A stretch of 33,371 bases of DNA from a virus. The notes beneath the pieces were generated by a model. It ran no database searches, was not told the DNA's origin, and saw only the letters and a list, made by a program, of their open reading frames with translations. Positions 24,789-31,342 of the stretch are shown here, in pieces. The position numbers and the translations under genes were made by a program. Where the stretch lies: positions 1-33,371 of IMG/VR virus record IMGVR_UViG_3300042868_002307. The stretch is one strand, 5' to 3'. Positions within the stretch are counted from its first letter, which is position 1; each line of letters begins with the position of its first letter.

Positions 24789-26334
24789 CTATCTCCTGTT
24801 TGTATAAATCTACCAATAGTTGATGCGAATCAACCTTACCATCTAACATAGCGTACACCCGACGCTCCACGGAACTACCCTGCAGCCGAACTATCGTCAC
24901 CTTATTGACTTGTCCCGCCCGGTGCGCCCGGGCATTACCTTGCAAGTACAACTCAGCAGACGGAACGGGACTCCACCACACAACGGTATCCGCTTTCGTT
25001 AGCGTTAAACCGTGCCCAGCAGCCGCAGGCTGCGCCAGTATAACGCGAGGCGCGGTTTCGGTTTGAAAACTTTTTACGACTACGGATCGCTGGTTTGCTG
25101 ACACCCCCCCATGAATAACTCCTGTGGTTATCCCTGCCTTGGCAAGGGCTTGCTCCAGCATATCTAGGGCATGACGAAACGGTATAAACACAATGACCTT
25201 GTGATCGGTTTGGTTGATTACGTCCAGTAGCTCGTTAATCCTGTTACTCACATCGAACTCCACTACGTCTCGTTCGGTGGTATACGCACATCCGGCACTG
25301 ATTTGCAATAATTTATTCAACAGCCCCGCTGCATTGACCGCGGTAATCTCCGCACCTGCCGCAACAGCCACCATAGACTTGCGGACCTCCTCGTAGTATT
25401 TCATTTGCTGTACGGTTAACGGTACATCCCGAGTGGTGTACAACAAGTCAGGGAGGTCTAAGCACTCAGCCTTGGTGAAACGTATCGCGGGTTGCAATAC
25501 CTTGAACACGGTATCTTGTGCGGTAACTTTAGGAGCCCATTTGAAGTTGGTGATTTTGTACATAACCAAGTCGCGGAACGCCCCAAAGAACTTTGGCACT
25601 ACGCTGGGGTTGACCAGCTTAGCCAGCCCATATGCATCCGTAGGCGACTGCGAGGCAGGGGTGCCGGTCATAAGCCAGAGCCGGGTCGTGGGCTTAATCA
25701 GGCTGTGCAAAGCCTTCCAACGGTCTGTTGTAGTGCTCTTTACTGCAGTTGCTTCATCTACGATAACAAGATCGAACCCACCAGCCGCAAGCTCTTCGCG
25801 TACTACCTTCACCCCGTCAAAGTTGATGATGACGAACTCGTAGTCTCCGTTAATCAGTTGTTGACGCTTGGCTTTACTACCCGTAGCAATTGCCACGGTT
25901 CTGTGCATAAGCGTACGGAACAAGTCAGCCCGCCATGCGGTGTCCATGATAGACACGGGACAGACAATAAGCACCCGCTTGATCTCGCCTTGCAGCATGA
26001 GGTAATCCGCAGCCCATGCCGCTGCACTGGTCTTGCCCGTCCCCGCCTCAGAGAGCACAAGGCACCGTGGGTGGGTAGCGAGGAACGCTGCGGTAGTACG
26101 TTGATGGTCGAATGGGGTATACACCCCGGGCCACTTGTACCTGCCCGTTATGGGGTGCGGTACGTTTTTGATCTGCAGGTTACGCAGAAGCTTTGCCTCT
26201 ATATGCCCCCAGTTAACGAGGATTTTGGCTTGGTCGCCGTTGCGGGCGAGCACCTTGCTTTTCGGGATCAAGGCAGTGATCTGGTCTGCCTTGCGGGTCA
26301 CAAACTGCAGTGCCCGGTTATCTATTATTTGCAC
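24760..26334 (-). CDS. SNF2/SF2-type helicase (DEAD-like ATPase)
   Basis: This 524-residue protein starts at GTG 26334, with AAAGGA upstream. Motifs, in order: Q-like 'FDHQRTTAAF' (75-84), motif I 'SEAGTGKT' (95-102), motif II 'VDEAT' (192-196), motif III 'LMTGTPA' (221-227), a second RecA lobe, and motif VI 'GNARAHRAGQ' (466-475). The last is characteristic of Swi2/Snf2-like translocases. Such proteins recur in replication clusters of environmental podoviruses and are thought to aid replication, recombination or fork remodelling; the substrate is unproven. The last nine residues ('DDAANARAP') lie past the 17-bp repeat and overlap the HNH gene, so this C-terminus may be a product of the HNH insertion. 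A terminator lies just upstream of its ribosome binding site. Confidence 0.9.
   Translation of the reverse strand: MQIIDNRALQFVTRKADQITALIPKSKVLARNGDQAKILVNWGHIEAKLLRNLQIKNVPHPITGRYKWPGVYTPFDHQRTTAAFLATHPRCLVLSEAGTGKTSAAAWAADYLMLQGEIKRVLIVCPVSIMDTAWRADLFRTLMHRTVAIATGSKAKRQQLINGDYEFVIINFDGVKVVREELAAGGFDLVIVDEATAVKSTTTDRWKALHSLIKPTTRLWLMTGTPASQSPTDAYGLAKLVNPSVVPKFFGAFRDLVMYKITNFKWAPKVTAQDTVFKVLQPAIRFTKAECLDLPDLLYTTRDVPLTVQQMKYYEEVRKSMVAVAAGAEITAVNAAGLLNKLLQISAGCAYTTERDVVEFDVSNRINELLDVINQTDHKVIVFIPFRHALDMLEQALAKAGITTGVIHGGVSANQRSVVVKSFQTETAPRVILAQPAAAGHGLTLTKADTVVWWSPVPSAELYLQGNARAHRAGQVNKVTIVRLQGSSVERRVYAMLDGKVDSHQLLVDLYKQEIDDAANARAP
24789..24805. repeat. Right copy of 17-bp direct repeat flanking the HNH gene
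   Basis: This copy lies within the helicase 3' end (codons for 'YKQEI') and supplies the AGGAG Shine-Dalgarno sequence of the HNH gene. Its spacing from the left copy is 588 bp, exactly the HNH ORF including its stop codon. Confidence 0.88.
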
Positions 26335-26354
26335 GGGAGAATCCTTTCACGGAC

Positions 26355-26385
26355 GAAAAAAGCACGGTAGGGTGAACTACCGTGC
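26355..26385 (-). terminator. Rho-independent terminator upstream of the SNF2 helicase
   Basis: On the minus strand GCACGGTAG (26385-26377), a 6-base loop and CTACCGTGC (26370-26362) form a perfect 9-bp stem, directly followed by seven T residues (26361-26355). It lies between the HNH stop at 26440 and the helicase start at 26334. It should stop leftward transcription arriving from the polymerase, exonuclease and HNH genes. Confidence 0.9.
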
Positions 26386-26403
26386 AAAAACCAACACTCA
26401 GGA

Positions 26404-26427
26404 GAGACGCCAAATGACAAGCGTCTC
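26404..26427. other. Second hairpin upstream of the terminator
   Basis: GAGACGC (26404-26410) and GCGTCTC (26421-26427) form a 7-bp stem with a 10-base loop, 18 bases before the terminator in the leftward direction. No T run follows. It may modify termination, as in attenuators, or protect the mRNA end. Confidence 0.5.
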
Positions 26428-26439
26428 CGGGATACTACT

Positions 26440-26712
26440 CTACTTAGCGGCTTCCCGCTTGCTTGTTTGCGACTTCAGCGTCCCGGTCTTGGTGCGGGAG
26501 AAGCTTCGGTTGTTCTTTGCGGGTACGGCTCTAAGGTTACTTAGGCTCGTAGCGCCCCCTTTGGACATAGCCTTCTTATGGTCTACGTCTACGTTATCTG
26601 GCAGGGTGCCATGAGCCTTTTCGTAGATGCGACGCGCCCTATGCCGCTCTGCTTGAGCCTTAAGCTGCTTTGGCGTGCCTTGATAATTTTTATACTCGCT
26701 ATTTATAATCAC
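26440..26712 (-). CDS. Small HNH endonuclease, phage type
   Basis: This is a 90-residue protein. The basic N-terminus ('YQGTPKQLKAQAERHRARR', residues 10-28) is followed by the HNH core 'DVDHKKAMSKGGATSLSNLR' (42-61, with Asp44-His45 and Asn59) and 'NNRSFSRTK' (67-75, supplying the final Asn). This matches the compact HNH endonucleases found as free-standing genes in T7-like and related phages. The start is a GTG that overlaps the stop of the preceding HNH gene by 4 bp (GTGA), so the two are translationally coupled. A tandem hairpin and terminator follow its stop. Confidence 0.85.
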   Translation of the reverse strand: MIINSEYKNYQGTPKQLKAQAERHRARRIYEKAHGTLPDNVDVDHKKAMSKGGATSLSNLRAVPAKNNRSFSRTKTGTLKSQTSKREAAK

Positions 26713-27257
26713 GCGGTTTCGCCATGATCGTTCTCCTTTTCTCCTTGCACATCGAACAAGGTACGCGGGTCATGGTGCGCAGCCACCTTACGACACCATT
26801 CAACAAATTCGTCAACTGGCAAATCTCCTCGCCACATGTTGACGGCCCTACAAACCATTTGTATATTGTCGCTGGTATACAGGCCCCCGGCAACTATACG
26901 GTCAACTGAGGCGTTTGTACGCGCCAAAACCCCATGTACTAACTCGCAAGTTAGTTCAACATTAGACAAAGCGCATCTGTAATTTTGAGCCTCCAACTTA
27001 TCCAGTAGCATTTGCGCTGTCAAATGATCCCGTTTACGGCCTCCGTAGTACAGCAACCGAGAACAGTATCGTTTCCAATTACCGCTAATTTTTAGGTACT
27101 GATTTTCGGTTGAGGCGCTACCTGTTATGTACTTCCATTTCCCCTTGCATGGGACGGAACAAAACTTATGAACCCCACTCTTAGGGGTAAACGTTGCGCC
27201 GCAAACACCGCAGGTTTTAGGTTTCCATTTTGCATTAGTGTGATTCCATCCGGCCAT
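26709..27257 (-). CDS. HNH-like endonuclease with N-terminal zinc knuckle
   Basis: This is a 182-residue protein. Residues 16-37 carry C-x2-C and C-x3-C pairs (Cys16, 19, 33, 37), a zinc finger of the kind found at the N-terminus of phage homing endonucleases. The catalytic part is at about 93-155: 'YRCALSNVELTCEL', then 'TNASVDRIVAGGLYTSDNIQ', then 'VNMWRGDLPVDEFVEWC', with the beta-beta-alpha-metal outline and a terminal Asn. A clear AAGGAG lies 8 bases before ATG 27257. The sequence ATAGCTAT occurs on both sides of that ribosome binding site. It sits between the exonuclease and helicase genes, together with a second HNH gene, suggesting an insertion hot spot. Confidence 0.85.
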   Translation of the reverse strand: MAGWNHTNAKWKPKTCGVCGATFTPKSGVHKFCSVPCKGKWKYITGSASTENQYLKISGNWKRYCSRLLYYGGRKRDHLTAQMLLDKLEAQNYRCALSNVELTCELVHGVLARTNASVDRIVAGGLYTSDNIQMVCRAVNMWRGDLPVDEFVEWCRKVAAHHDPRTLFDVQGEKENDHGETA

Positions 27258-27306
27258 AGCTATCTCCTTTGATAGCTATAGTATACTCTAAATAGTTAAA
27301 CTACCA

Positions 27307-27966
27307 CTATCGGTGATGTTCGCAAGACTCTACCGGACAGAACCCGCAAAGTCCTGAGGGGCGAGCGTTCCATACCCCTGCTTCTAATGCAGCCTCAATC
27401 ATACTTGCATGGCCCGCCCACTTGGAGAAAATTTCAGGTAGTTGAGCGCGTGTGTACTCTGCTTTGACTGCATCCTTGGCAACCACGAATAGAAGGACAC
27501 CCTTAACGGTGTTGATCTTTGGGTAGTGTGCCATGACCATAGCGGCCATAAGCTCTAGCTGATCTGTATCTGCATAGCGACTGGACTTGCCAGTCTTGTA
27601 ATCTACGACTCGCGCAATGCCTTTGTCGTGGTTAAGTGCGAGATAGTCGGGCAACCCGCGGAACCATACATCCGGGGCAAAAAATTCGCATGGCGTGAAG
27701 TCTTTACGAATCCCGAGTTTGAGTTCGCATTTGATCTCTCCGGGGATTTTGGTGAGAGGTTCCACGAAAGGCAGGTAGTGTTGAAAAGCTTCTGGTAGTG
27801 GGGTGCCGTCTTTGACATAATTTTCAAATGCAGTATGCACCGCCGTCCCGTAAAGGGTAGCTGTGGTGTCGCCTTGTTTGTATTGCTTCAGAATACGAAC
27901 CACATGGTACTTGCGGGCGCAATTTTGGAAATCCTTGATCGCGCTATAGGAAAATGCGAGTGCCAT
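27307..27966 (-). CDS. PD-(D/E)XK exonuclease, Cas4/RecB-like, probable Fe-S protein
   Basis: This is a 219-residue protein. The nuclease motifs are 'GTAVH' (40-44, His44), 'RGLPDYLAL' with Asp107, 'VVDYKTGK' with Asp122 and Lys124, and Gln136 in 'TDQLELMAA' (QxxxY-like motif). Cys16 near the N-terminus and Cys207, Cys210 and Cys215 near the C-terminus are placed as the four [4Fe-4S] ligands of Cas4 and AddB-type nucleases. In phage replication clusters this protein often stands where T7 has its gp6 exonuclease, so roles in recombination, end processing or host DNA breakdown are plausible. It follows the DNA polymerase by 41 bp. Confidence 0.88.
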   Translation of the reverse strand: MALAFSYSAIKDFQNCARKYHVVRILKQYKQGDTTATLYGTAVHTAFENYVKDGTPLPEAFQHYLPFVEPLTKIPGEIKCELKLGIRKDFTPCEFFAPDVWFRGLPDYLALNHDKGIARVVDYKTGKSSRYADTDQLELMAAMVMAHYPKINTVKGVLLFVVAKDAVKAEYTRAQLPEIFSKWAGHASMIEAALEAGVWNARPSGLCGFCPVESCEHHR

Positions 27967-27991
27967 GTGTGTTCTTTATTCAGTTGATTGG

Positions 27992-28009
27992 GACTGTATT
28001 TTAACAGTC
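27992..28009. other. Short inverted repeat between polymerase stop and exonuclease start
   Basis: GACTGT and ACAGTC form a 6-bp stem with an A/T loop, overlapping the polymerase stop codon. No T run follows on the minus strand, so it is not a convincing terminator. It may be an mRNA hairpin upstream of the exonuclease, or chance. Confidence 0.3.
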
Positions 28010-29843
28010 AGCAGTCGCCCAGTGTGTAGCCAAACCCACCTTCAGCACCCAGCGGTAGCTCTTGTGCCCAGCTTGGCGGCGTACATAATGCGTCAATTGA
28101 AAACTGCAGCGCCGCTGCGCCATCCGCTTCTGGTGCAACGAAGTACTCCGCGTCATGAATCGTCAAGGCAACCAGATACTTCTTGGCTGTGCGCAACATC
28201 CCGTCCCCCATCACGCACCTAGCCAACGCTTGTGTGAGGCCTTGAAATACCTTGGCACCATACAGCTTCTCCGCACCTTTGCGTGTGTAGTATTGCCAAT
28301 GCGCTCGAACAACTTCCCCACCCTCAGGGGGTGTCTCGGTAACCATGACCTTCTCTAGCCCCGGGTACTTCATGAACATACCTGACGGCAGTTTGCACCC
28401 AGCCTTACCGTGCACCTTGATCACATCACGAGTACCATAATCCATCAGTTGATCTGCGGCTACGCTTTGTAGGACTTTCTCCCCCAGCTTCCACGCTTTT
28501 GCTACGAGGTGGTACTCTTGGCGATACAGGGCCACAATACGCTGAGCCTCCTCTTCCCCAATGTCTACGCCTGAACCCTGTTTGATGGCAGCACGCAGCT
28601 TCTTGTGGCCGACACCATAAATAAGCGACAACTGTGATGTCTTGCCAATGAACCGCTGATCCTTTGTAATCTCATCGTATGGCGTGTCGAACACCTTGGA
28701 TGCGAAGTCTTTGTATAAGTCCTTGCCGTCTGCTAGTAGCTCCAACTTATCCAACTGACCAGCGAACCACAAACCAACACGTAACTCAATATTAGACAAG
28801 TCGACACCAACAAGCACATGACCAGCAGGTGCGCGGATAGCGTACTTCAGTTTGGACACCCGTGGAATGTTCTGCATATTGTAGACCTCACCCGACCAGC
28901 GACCCGTACGAGCACCGTAGTACTTCAGCGGTACCGGGAGCTTACCGCGCTTTGCGGTTGCGATAAACAACTCTGTGCGTGTTTCCTCCAGCGTAGATTT
29001 GGCACCCAGCCTAGCTGCAGCCAGCGCCTGAATCACCGGGTTGGGGTGTTCGACTAGCGCTTTCATGCCTTCGTCTGTCTTAGCCAGCGCCCATGTTTCT
29101 TTGCCGGTAGTCGGGCTGATCTTGCGCGGCGCTACCACACCCATGCGCTCCAGCAATGCAGCAAACTTAGGGTTTGACGATAGCTCCTCTTGTGCCACAC
29201 CAGCGTTGATCAGTAAATTGGTCTTCATGTGCTTTACCTCATGCAGATGGGCTTCCAGTGCGTCCATGTCCAACTCCAACACCGGCTGAATGAACATCCG
29301 CAGTGTCATGTCAATGAGTTTTAGCTCCTTCTTGGGGAACCCCTCGCGCATGAAGTTCTGAAAGATAGCCTCGCACAACACCACATCATGAGCACAGTAC
29401 GCAGCTAGCTCCTCCTCAATACGCGGGGATAACTCTGTCAGTCCGTTCGTGTTATATACAGCCTTACCTTTGGGCGGCAGTCCATAGTGATCGGCCAACC
29501 TAGCCAGTGAACCGCCAGCGTCCACACCACGTAGCGCCCGCGCCATCGACAACGTATCGAACAGCACAGCAGGCACAGCGCCATATACCCATGCAAGGAT
29601 CGCATTGTCAAACATGCTGTTGTGCGCAACTGTAGCCGTATTGCCCCAGTCAACCGATGCGGCCCACGCAGGGATATCGTCGTGGGAAATCCACTTGGGC
29701 GGCTCTGCGCTATTCAGTTCCTTCACGCACAGGCCAAATGCCTTGAACCGTGGGTCGCGGATGTAGGCTTCTCCTGACAACTTACTCAATGTGTAGTTAG
29801 TTGAGTCCCACACAGTTTCAAAGTCGATAACTAATGTTTTCAT
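28008..29843 (-). CDS. polA: DNA polymerase, family A, with 3'-5' exonuclease domain
   Basis: This is a 611-residue protein. The proofreading domain is intact: Exo I 'IDFET' (Asp7, Glu9), Exo II 'AHNSMFD' (73-79), Exo III 'YCAHD' (149-153). Polymerase motif A is 'VDLSNIELR' (Asp348). Motif B is 'RFIGKTSQLSLIYG' (Arg397, Lys401, Tyr409), with Leu405 at the place of E. coli Pol I Phe762. Motif C is 'TIHDAEYF' (His563, Asp564), with Ala where most family A enzymes have Glu. There is no thioredoxin-binding loop of T7 type that I can see and no 5' nuclease domain. The gene overlaps the VRR-NUC gene at ATGA. It replicates the phage genome with the SSB and primase-helicase encoded downstream. Confidence 0.95.
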   Translation of the reverse strand: MKTLVIDFETVWDSTNYTLSKLSGEAYIRDPRFKAFGLCVKELNSAEPPKWISHDDIPAWAASVDWGNTATVAHNSMFDNAILAWVYGAVPAVLFDTLSMARALRGVDAGGSLARLADHYGLPPKGKAVYNTNGLTELSPRIEEELAAYCAHDVVLCEAIFQNFMREGFPKKELKLIDMTLRMFIQPVLELDMDALEAHLHEVKHMKTNLLINAGVAQEELSSNPKFAALLERMGVVAPRKISPTTGKETWALAKTDEGMKALVEHPNPVIQALAAARLGAKSTLEETRTELFIATAKRGKLPVPLKYYGARTGRWSGEVYNMQNIPRVSKLKYAIRAPAGHVLVGVDLSNIELRVGLWFAGQLDKLELLADGKDLYKDFASKVFDTPYDEITKDQRFIGKTSQLSLIYGVGHKKLRAAIKQGSGVDIGEEEAQRIVALYRQEYHLVAKAWKLGEKVLQSVAADQLMDYGTRDVIKVHGKAGCKLPSGMFMKYPGLEKVMVTETPPEGGEVVRAHWQYYTRKGAEKLYGAKVFQGLTQALARCVMGDGMLRTAKKYLVALTIHDAEYFVAPEADGAAALQFSIDALCTPPSWAQELPLGAEGGFGYTLGDC

Positions 29844-30133
29844 GCAAGCACCTTGAGAACTGCGCTTAATGCATCATAGTTGTCCTCGTTAATCACAATA
29901 GCCATACCGCCTGCATCCCTGATAGCCTGTATCTCCCGGTCTTGCAGTACCGTAGTCTTGCCCTTGCCTGCCTTGCACTCGATAGCGAGGAACTTTCCGT
30001 TAACGCAGCAGATGATATCGGGGACTCCCGAGCGCCCATACCCGCCCGTAGCCGGGGGGAAGTGATACACATCATGCGCATCAAGTATGCGCTTAACCGC
30101 TGCTTTTACTTTATTTTCCGGGGTTTGCGCCAT
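29840..30133 (-). CDS. VRR-NUC domain nuclease
   Basis: This 97-residue single-domain protein has the PD-(D/E)XK signature of VRR-NUC proteins: 'RSGVPDIICC' (Asp39), 'FLAIECKAGKGK' (Glu52, Lys54), Gln64, and 'IRDAGGMAIVI' near the end. Standalone phage VRR-NUC proteins are thought to act on branched DNA, like Holliday junction resolvases. AGGAAGAGA precedes ATG 30133. The start overlaps the DUF3310 gene by 23 bp and the end overlaps the polymerase start, so it is tightly coupled to replication. This small size is normal for phage members. Confidence 0.9.
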   Translation of the reverse strand: MAQTPENKVKAAVKRILDAHDVYHFPPATGGYGRSGVPDIICCVNGKFLAIECKAGKGKTTVLQDREIQAIRDAGGMAIVINEDNYDALSAVLKVLA

Positions 30134-30347
30134 TTGTCTCTTCCTTGTACTGTAGTTCTAATATTAGTTGGCAGTAGTGCAGAGCCTTGCGGACATCGGC
30201 AGCACCGTTCTTGTTCTTGTGGCGTGTGATGTACTTGATTACGTTGCCTTGCAGGAAATCCAACTCATTAGCGTGAATGAATTCGATAGGCTGAATCTTC
30301 ATCTTCCGGTAATGGTCGCCGCCTTCTTGAATGTCTAATGCGCTCAT
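30111..30347 (-). CDS. DUF3310 family protein
   Basis: I choose ATG 30347 (78 residues). A TTG two codons further upstream is possible but less likely. The sequence 'GGDHYRKMKIQPIEFIHANE' and 'VIKYITRHKNKNGAADVRKA' is the hallmark of DUF3310, a small protein widespread in phages. The same motif is found in T7 gp1.7, a nucleotide kinase, but whether the short standalone form has that activity is uncertain. The start overlaps the stop of the upstream 57-residue ORF (ATGA), and the end overlaps the VRR-NUC gene. Confidence 0.88.
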   Translation of the reverse strand: MSALDIQEGGDHYRKMKIQPIEFIHANELDFLQGNVIKYITRHKNKNGAADVRKALHYCQLILELQYKEETNGANPGK

Positions 30348-30517
30348 TTCCAATCATCTTTCTGTAGTTCGTTAACCAGCTTGGCTTCTCTAAGCGCAAG
30401 CCGTAATTTGGAGTTCCGCTCCACAACATCTATTAGTTGTTTGTGCATGGTGTATGCCAGTTTGTTAATTTCTTCCCGAGTCCACGTTTCAAATGCGGGG
30501 GTGTTCTGATCATGCAT
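30344..30517 (-). CDS. 57-residue helical protein, unknown function
   Basis: This is a short frame of 57 codons plus stop. It starts at ATG 30517 with GGAG about 9 bases upstream and an in-frame TAA directly before the ATG, and it ends in an ATGA overlap with the DUF3310 start. The product ('FETWTREEINKLAYTMHKQL', then 'ERNSKLRLALREAKLVNELQ') reads as one long amphipathic, coiled-coil-like helix. The ribosome binding site, the coupling and the lack of any other gene in this space support it being real. No family was recognised. Confidence 0.7.
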   Translation of the reverse strand: MHDQNTPAFETWTREEINKLAYTMHKQLIDVVERNSKLRLALREAKLVNELQKDDWK

Positions 30518-30543
30518 TTACCGTCTCCGTTACAAAGAAAGCG

Positions 30544-30957
30544 CTAATTGTGCCCGCTCGCATACATGCTATACAACGCTTTTTGCATTGCCTCCGGGTT
30601 AACCCTAGGATTAACTTCTTCCGCCGCGTCGAGCGCATCACAAATTACACGGGCTTGCATTGGGTCATAGGTACCCGCAGTAAGTAGTTGTACGCATACA
30701 TCTTTACCCGCCTGCATGGTCTGAATAAGCTCTTCCAGCTTAGTCCCTCGGTCTGTGGTTTCGATGCGTGCTGCTACGATCATGGGCTCCAGCGTAGCTC
30801 CGATAGCCTCCAGACGCTCCCGATACTCATCCTCAGGGGTCATCATGTACAGTGAAATCTTGGAGGTAAGCAAAAGACTTTTCAGCTTCTGCCGTGCGAC
30901 TGCCCGCGCTATGGGGTTAGTCGCTGCGTTCTTGGTAACCACACGGATGTAAGTCAT
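30544..30957 (-). CDS. Hypothetical helical phage protein
   Basis: This 137-residue protein has a basic N-terminal third ('IARAVARQKLKSLLLTSKIS') and an acidic, helical rest ('EYRERLEAIGATLEPMIVAA', 'ALDAAEEVNPRVNPEAMQKA'). No catalytic motif or known family was recognised. The start overlaps the preceding stop (ATGA) and the stop is followed by 26 bp before the 57-residue gene, in keeping with an operon of small early genes. Confidence 0.6.
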   Translation of the reverse strand: MTYIRVVTKNAATNPIARAVARQKLKSLLLTSKISLYMMTPEDEYRERLEAIGATLEPMIVAARIETTDRGTKLEELIQTMQAGKDVCVQLLTAGTYDPMQARVICDALDAAEEVNPRVNPEAMQKALYSMYASGHN

Positions 30958-31157
30958 TTTTCTAAGGGCTCAAAAGTTGGTAATGGAAACCAGTGCGTGA
31001 ACCCGTCACCCTTGTGGTGAACTCTGGTGTATGCCACGCCTTGCGCACGCTCTATAAGCTGCATCCGACAACCGATAGGCGTGTTCTCGTCAATCGGTAT
31101 CCACTTCACATCCGGCGCAATGACTGCGGTTCGGTCGCTGTTTAACTTGTGTGTCAT
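30954..31157 (-). CDS. DUF551-like small protein
   Basis: This protein is taken as 67 residues from ATG 31157, which has GGGAGA upstream. The longer frame from 31337 would run across the neighbouring zinc-ribbon gene and has an unnatural His/Arg-rich extension. 'VKWIPIDENTPIGCRMQLIE' and the end 'GFTHWFPLPTFEP' match the W-P-I ... H-W-x-P-L-P outline of DUF551, a short domain common in phage and prophage accessory proteins. The function is unknown. It is coupled to both neighbours by ATGA overlaps. Confidence 0.7.
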   Translation of the reverse strand: MTHKLNSDRTAVIAPDVKWIPIDENTPIGCRMQLIERAQGVAYTRVHHKGDGFTHWFPLPTFEPLEK

Positions 31158-31342
31158 GCTGTCTCCCTTGGTCGCCGCACTGACAACGGTATCGTTTCGT
31201 TCGCTGTGACAATCTCGATTGTGTTGTACCGGTGACCACAGGCCGTGCAAAGGTGAACGCGGTACGTTGTTGCAGCAGCCTTGCGTGACTCGACAATGCG
31301 GGTGTCGTCTGTGCTGGGGCAATCGTCGTTCATGCACTGCAT
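31154..31342 (-). CDS. NrdR-like zinc-ribbon protein, standalone
   Basis: The start is set at ATG 31342 (62 residues). GGGGAGG lies 6-7 bases upstream, while the longer frame from 31555 only shadows the winged-HTH gene. 'CMNDDC' (Cys3, Cys8), 'DDTRIVESR' (12-20), 'VHLCTACGHRYNTIEIV' (29-45, Cys32, Cys35) reproduce the zinc ribbon of NrdR, the bacterial repressor of ribonucleotide reductase genes. The ATP-cone domain that follows in NrdR is missing. A resemblance to P2 Ogr/Delta zinc-finger activators is weaker but cannot be excluded. It may bind DNA as a small transcription factor or decoy. Confidence 0.72.
   Translation of the reverse strand: MQCMNDDCPSTDDTRIVESRKAAATTYRVHLCTACGHRYNTIEIVTANETIPLSVRRPRETA

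Noticed and set aside
25492-26370. 292-codon plus-strand frame opposite the SNF2 helicase
   Set aside because: The helicase has all its motifs in the minus frame. The antisense product shows no motif and runs through the terminator hairpin.
27280-27285. TATACT as a -10 box upstream of the zinc-knuckle HNH gene
   Set aside because: No acceptable -35 hexamer is present at 16-18 bp; the closest reads AGTGGT.
30158-30167. Second CTAATATTAG palindrome, matching the SSB leader element
   Set aside because: It lies within DUF3310 codons for Leu-Ile-Leu, is only 10 bp, and is not next to a start codon or promoter. It is probably chance.
31158-31337. N-terminal extension of the DUF551-like protein
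   Set aside because: It is a His/Arg-rich shadow of the zinc-ribbon gene. ATG 31157 has GGGAGA upstream and makes an ATGA overlap.
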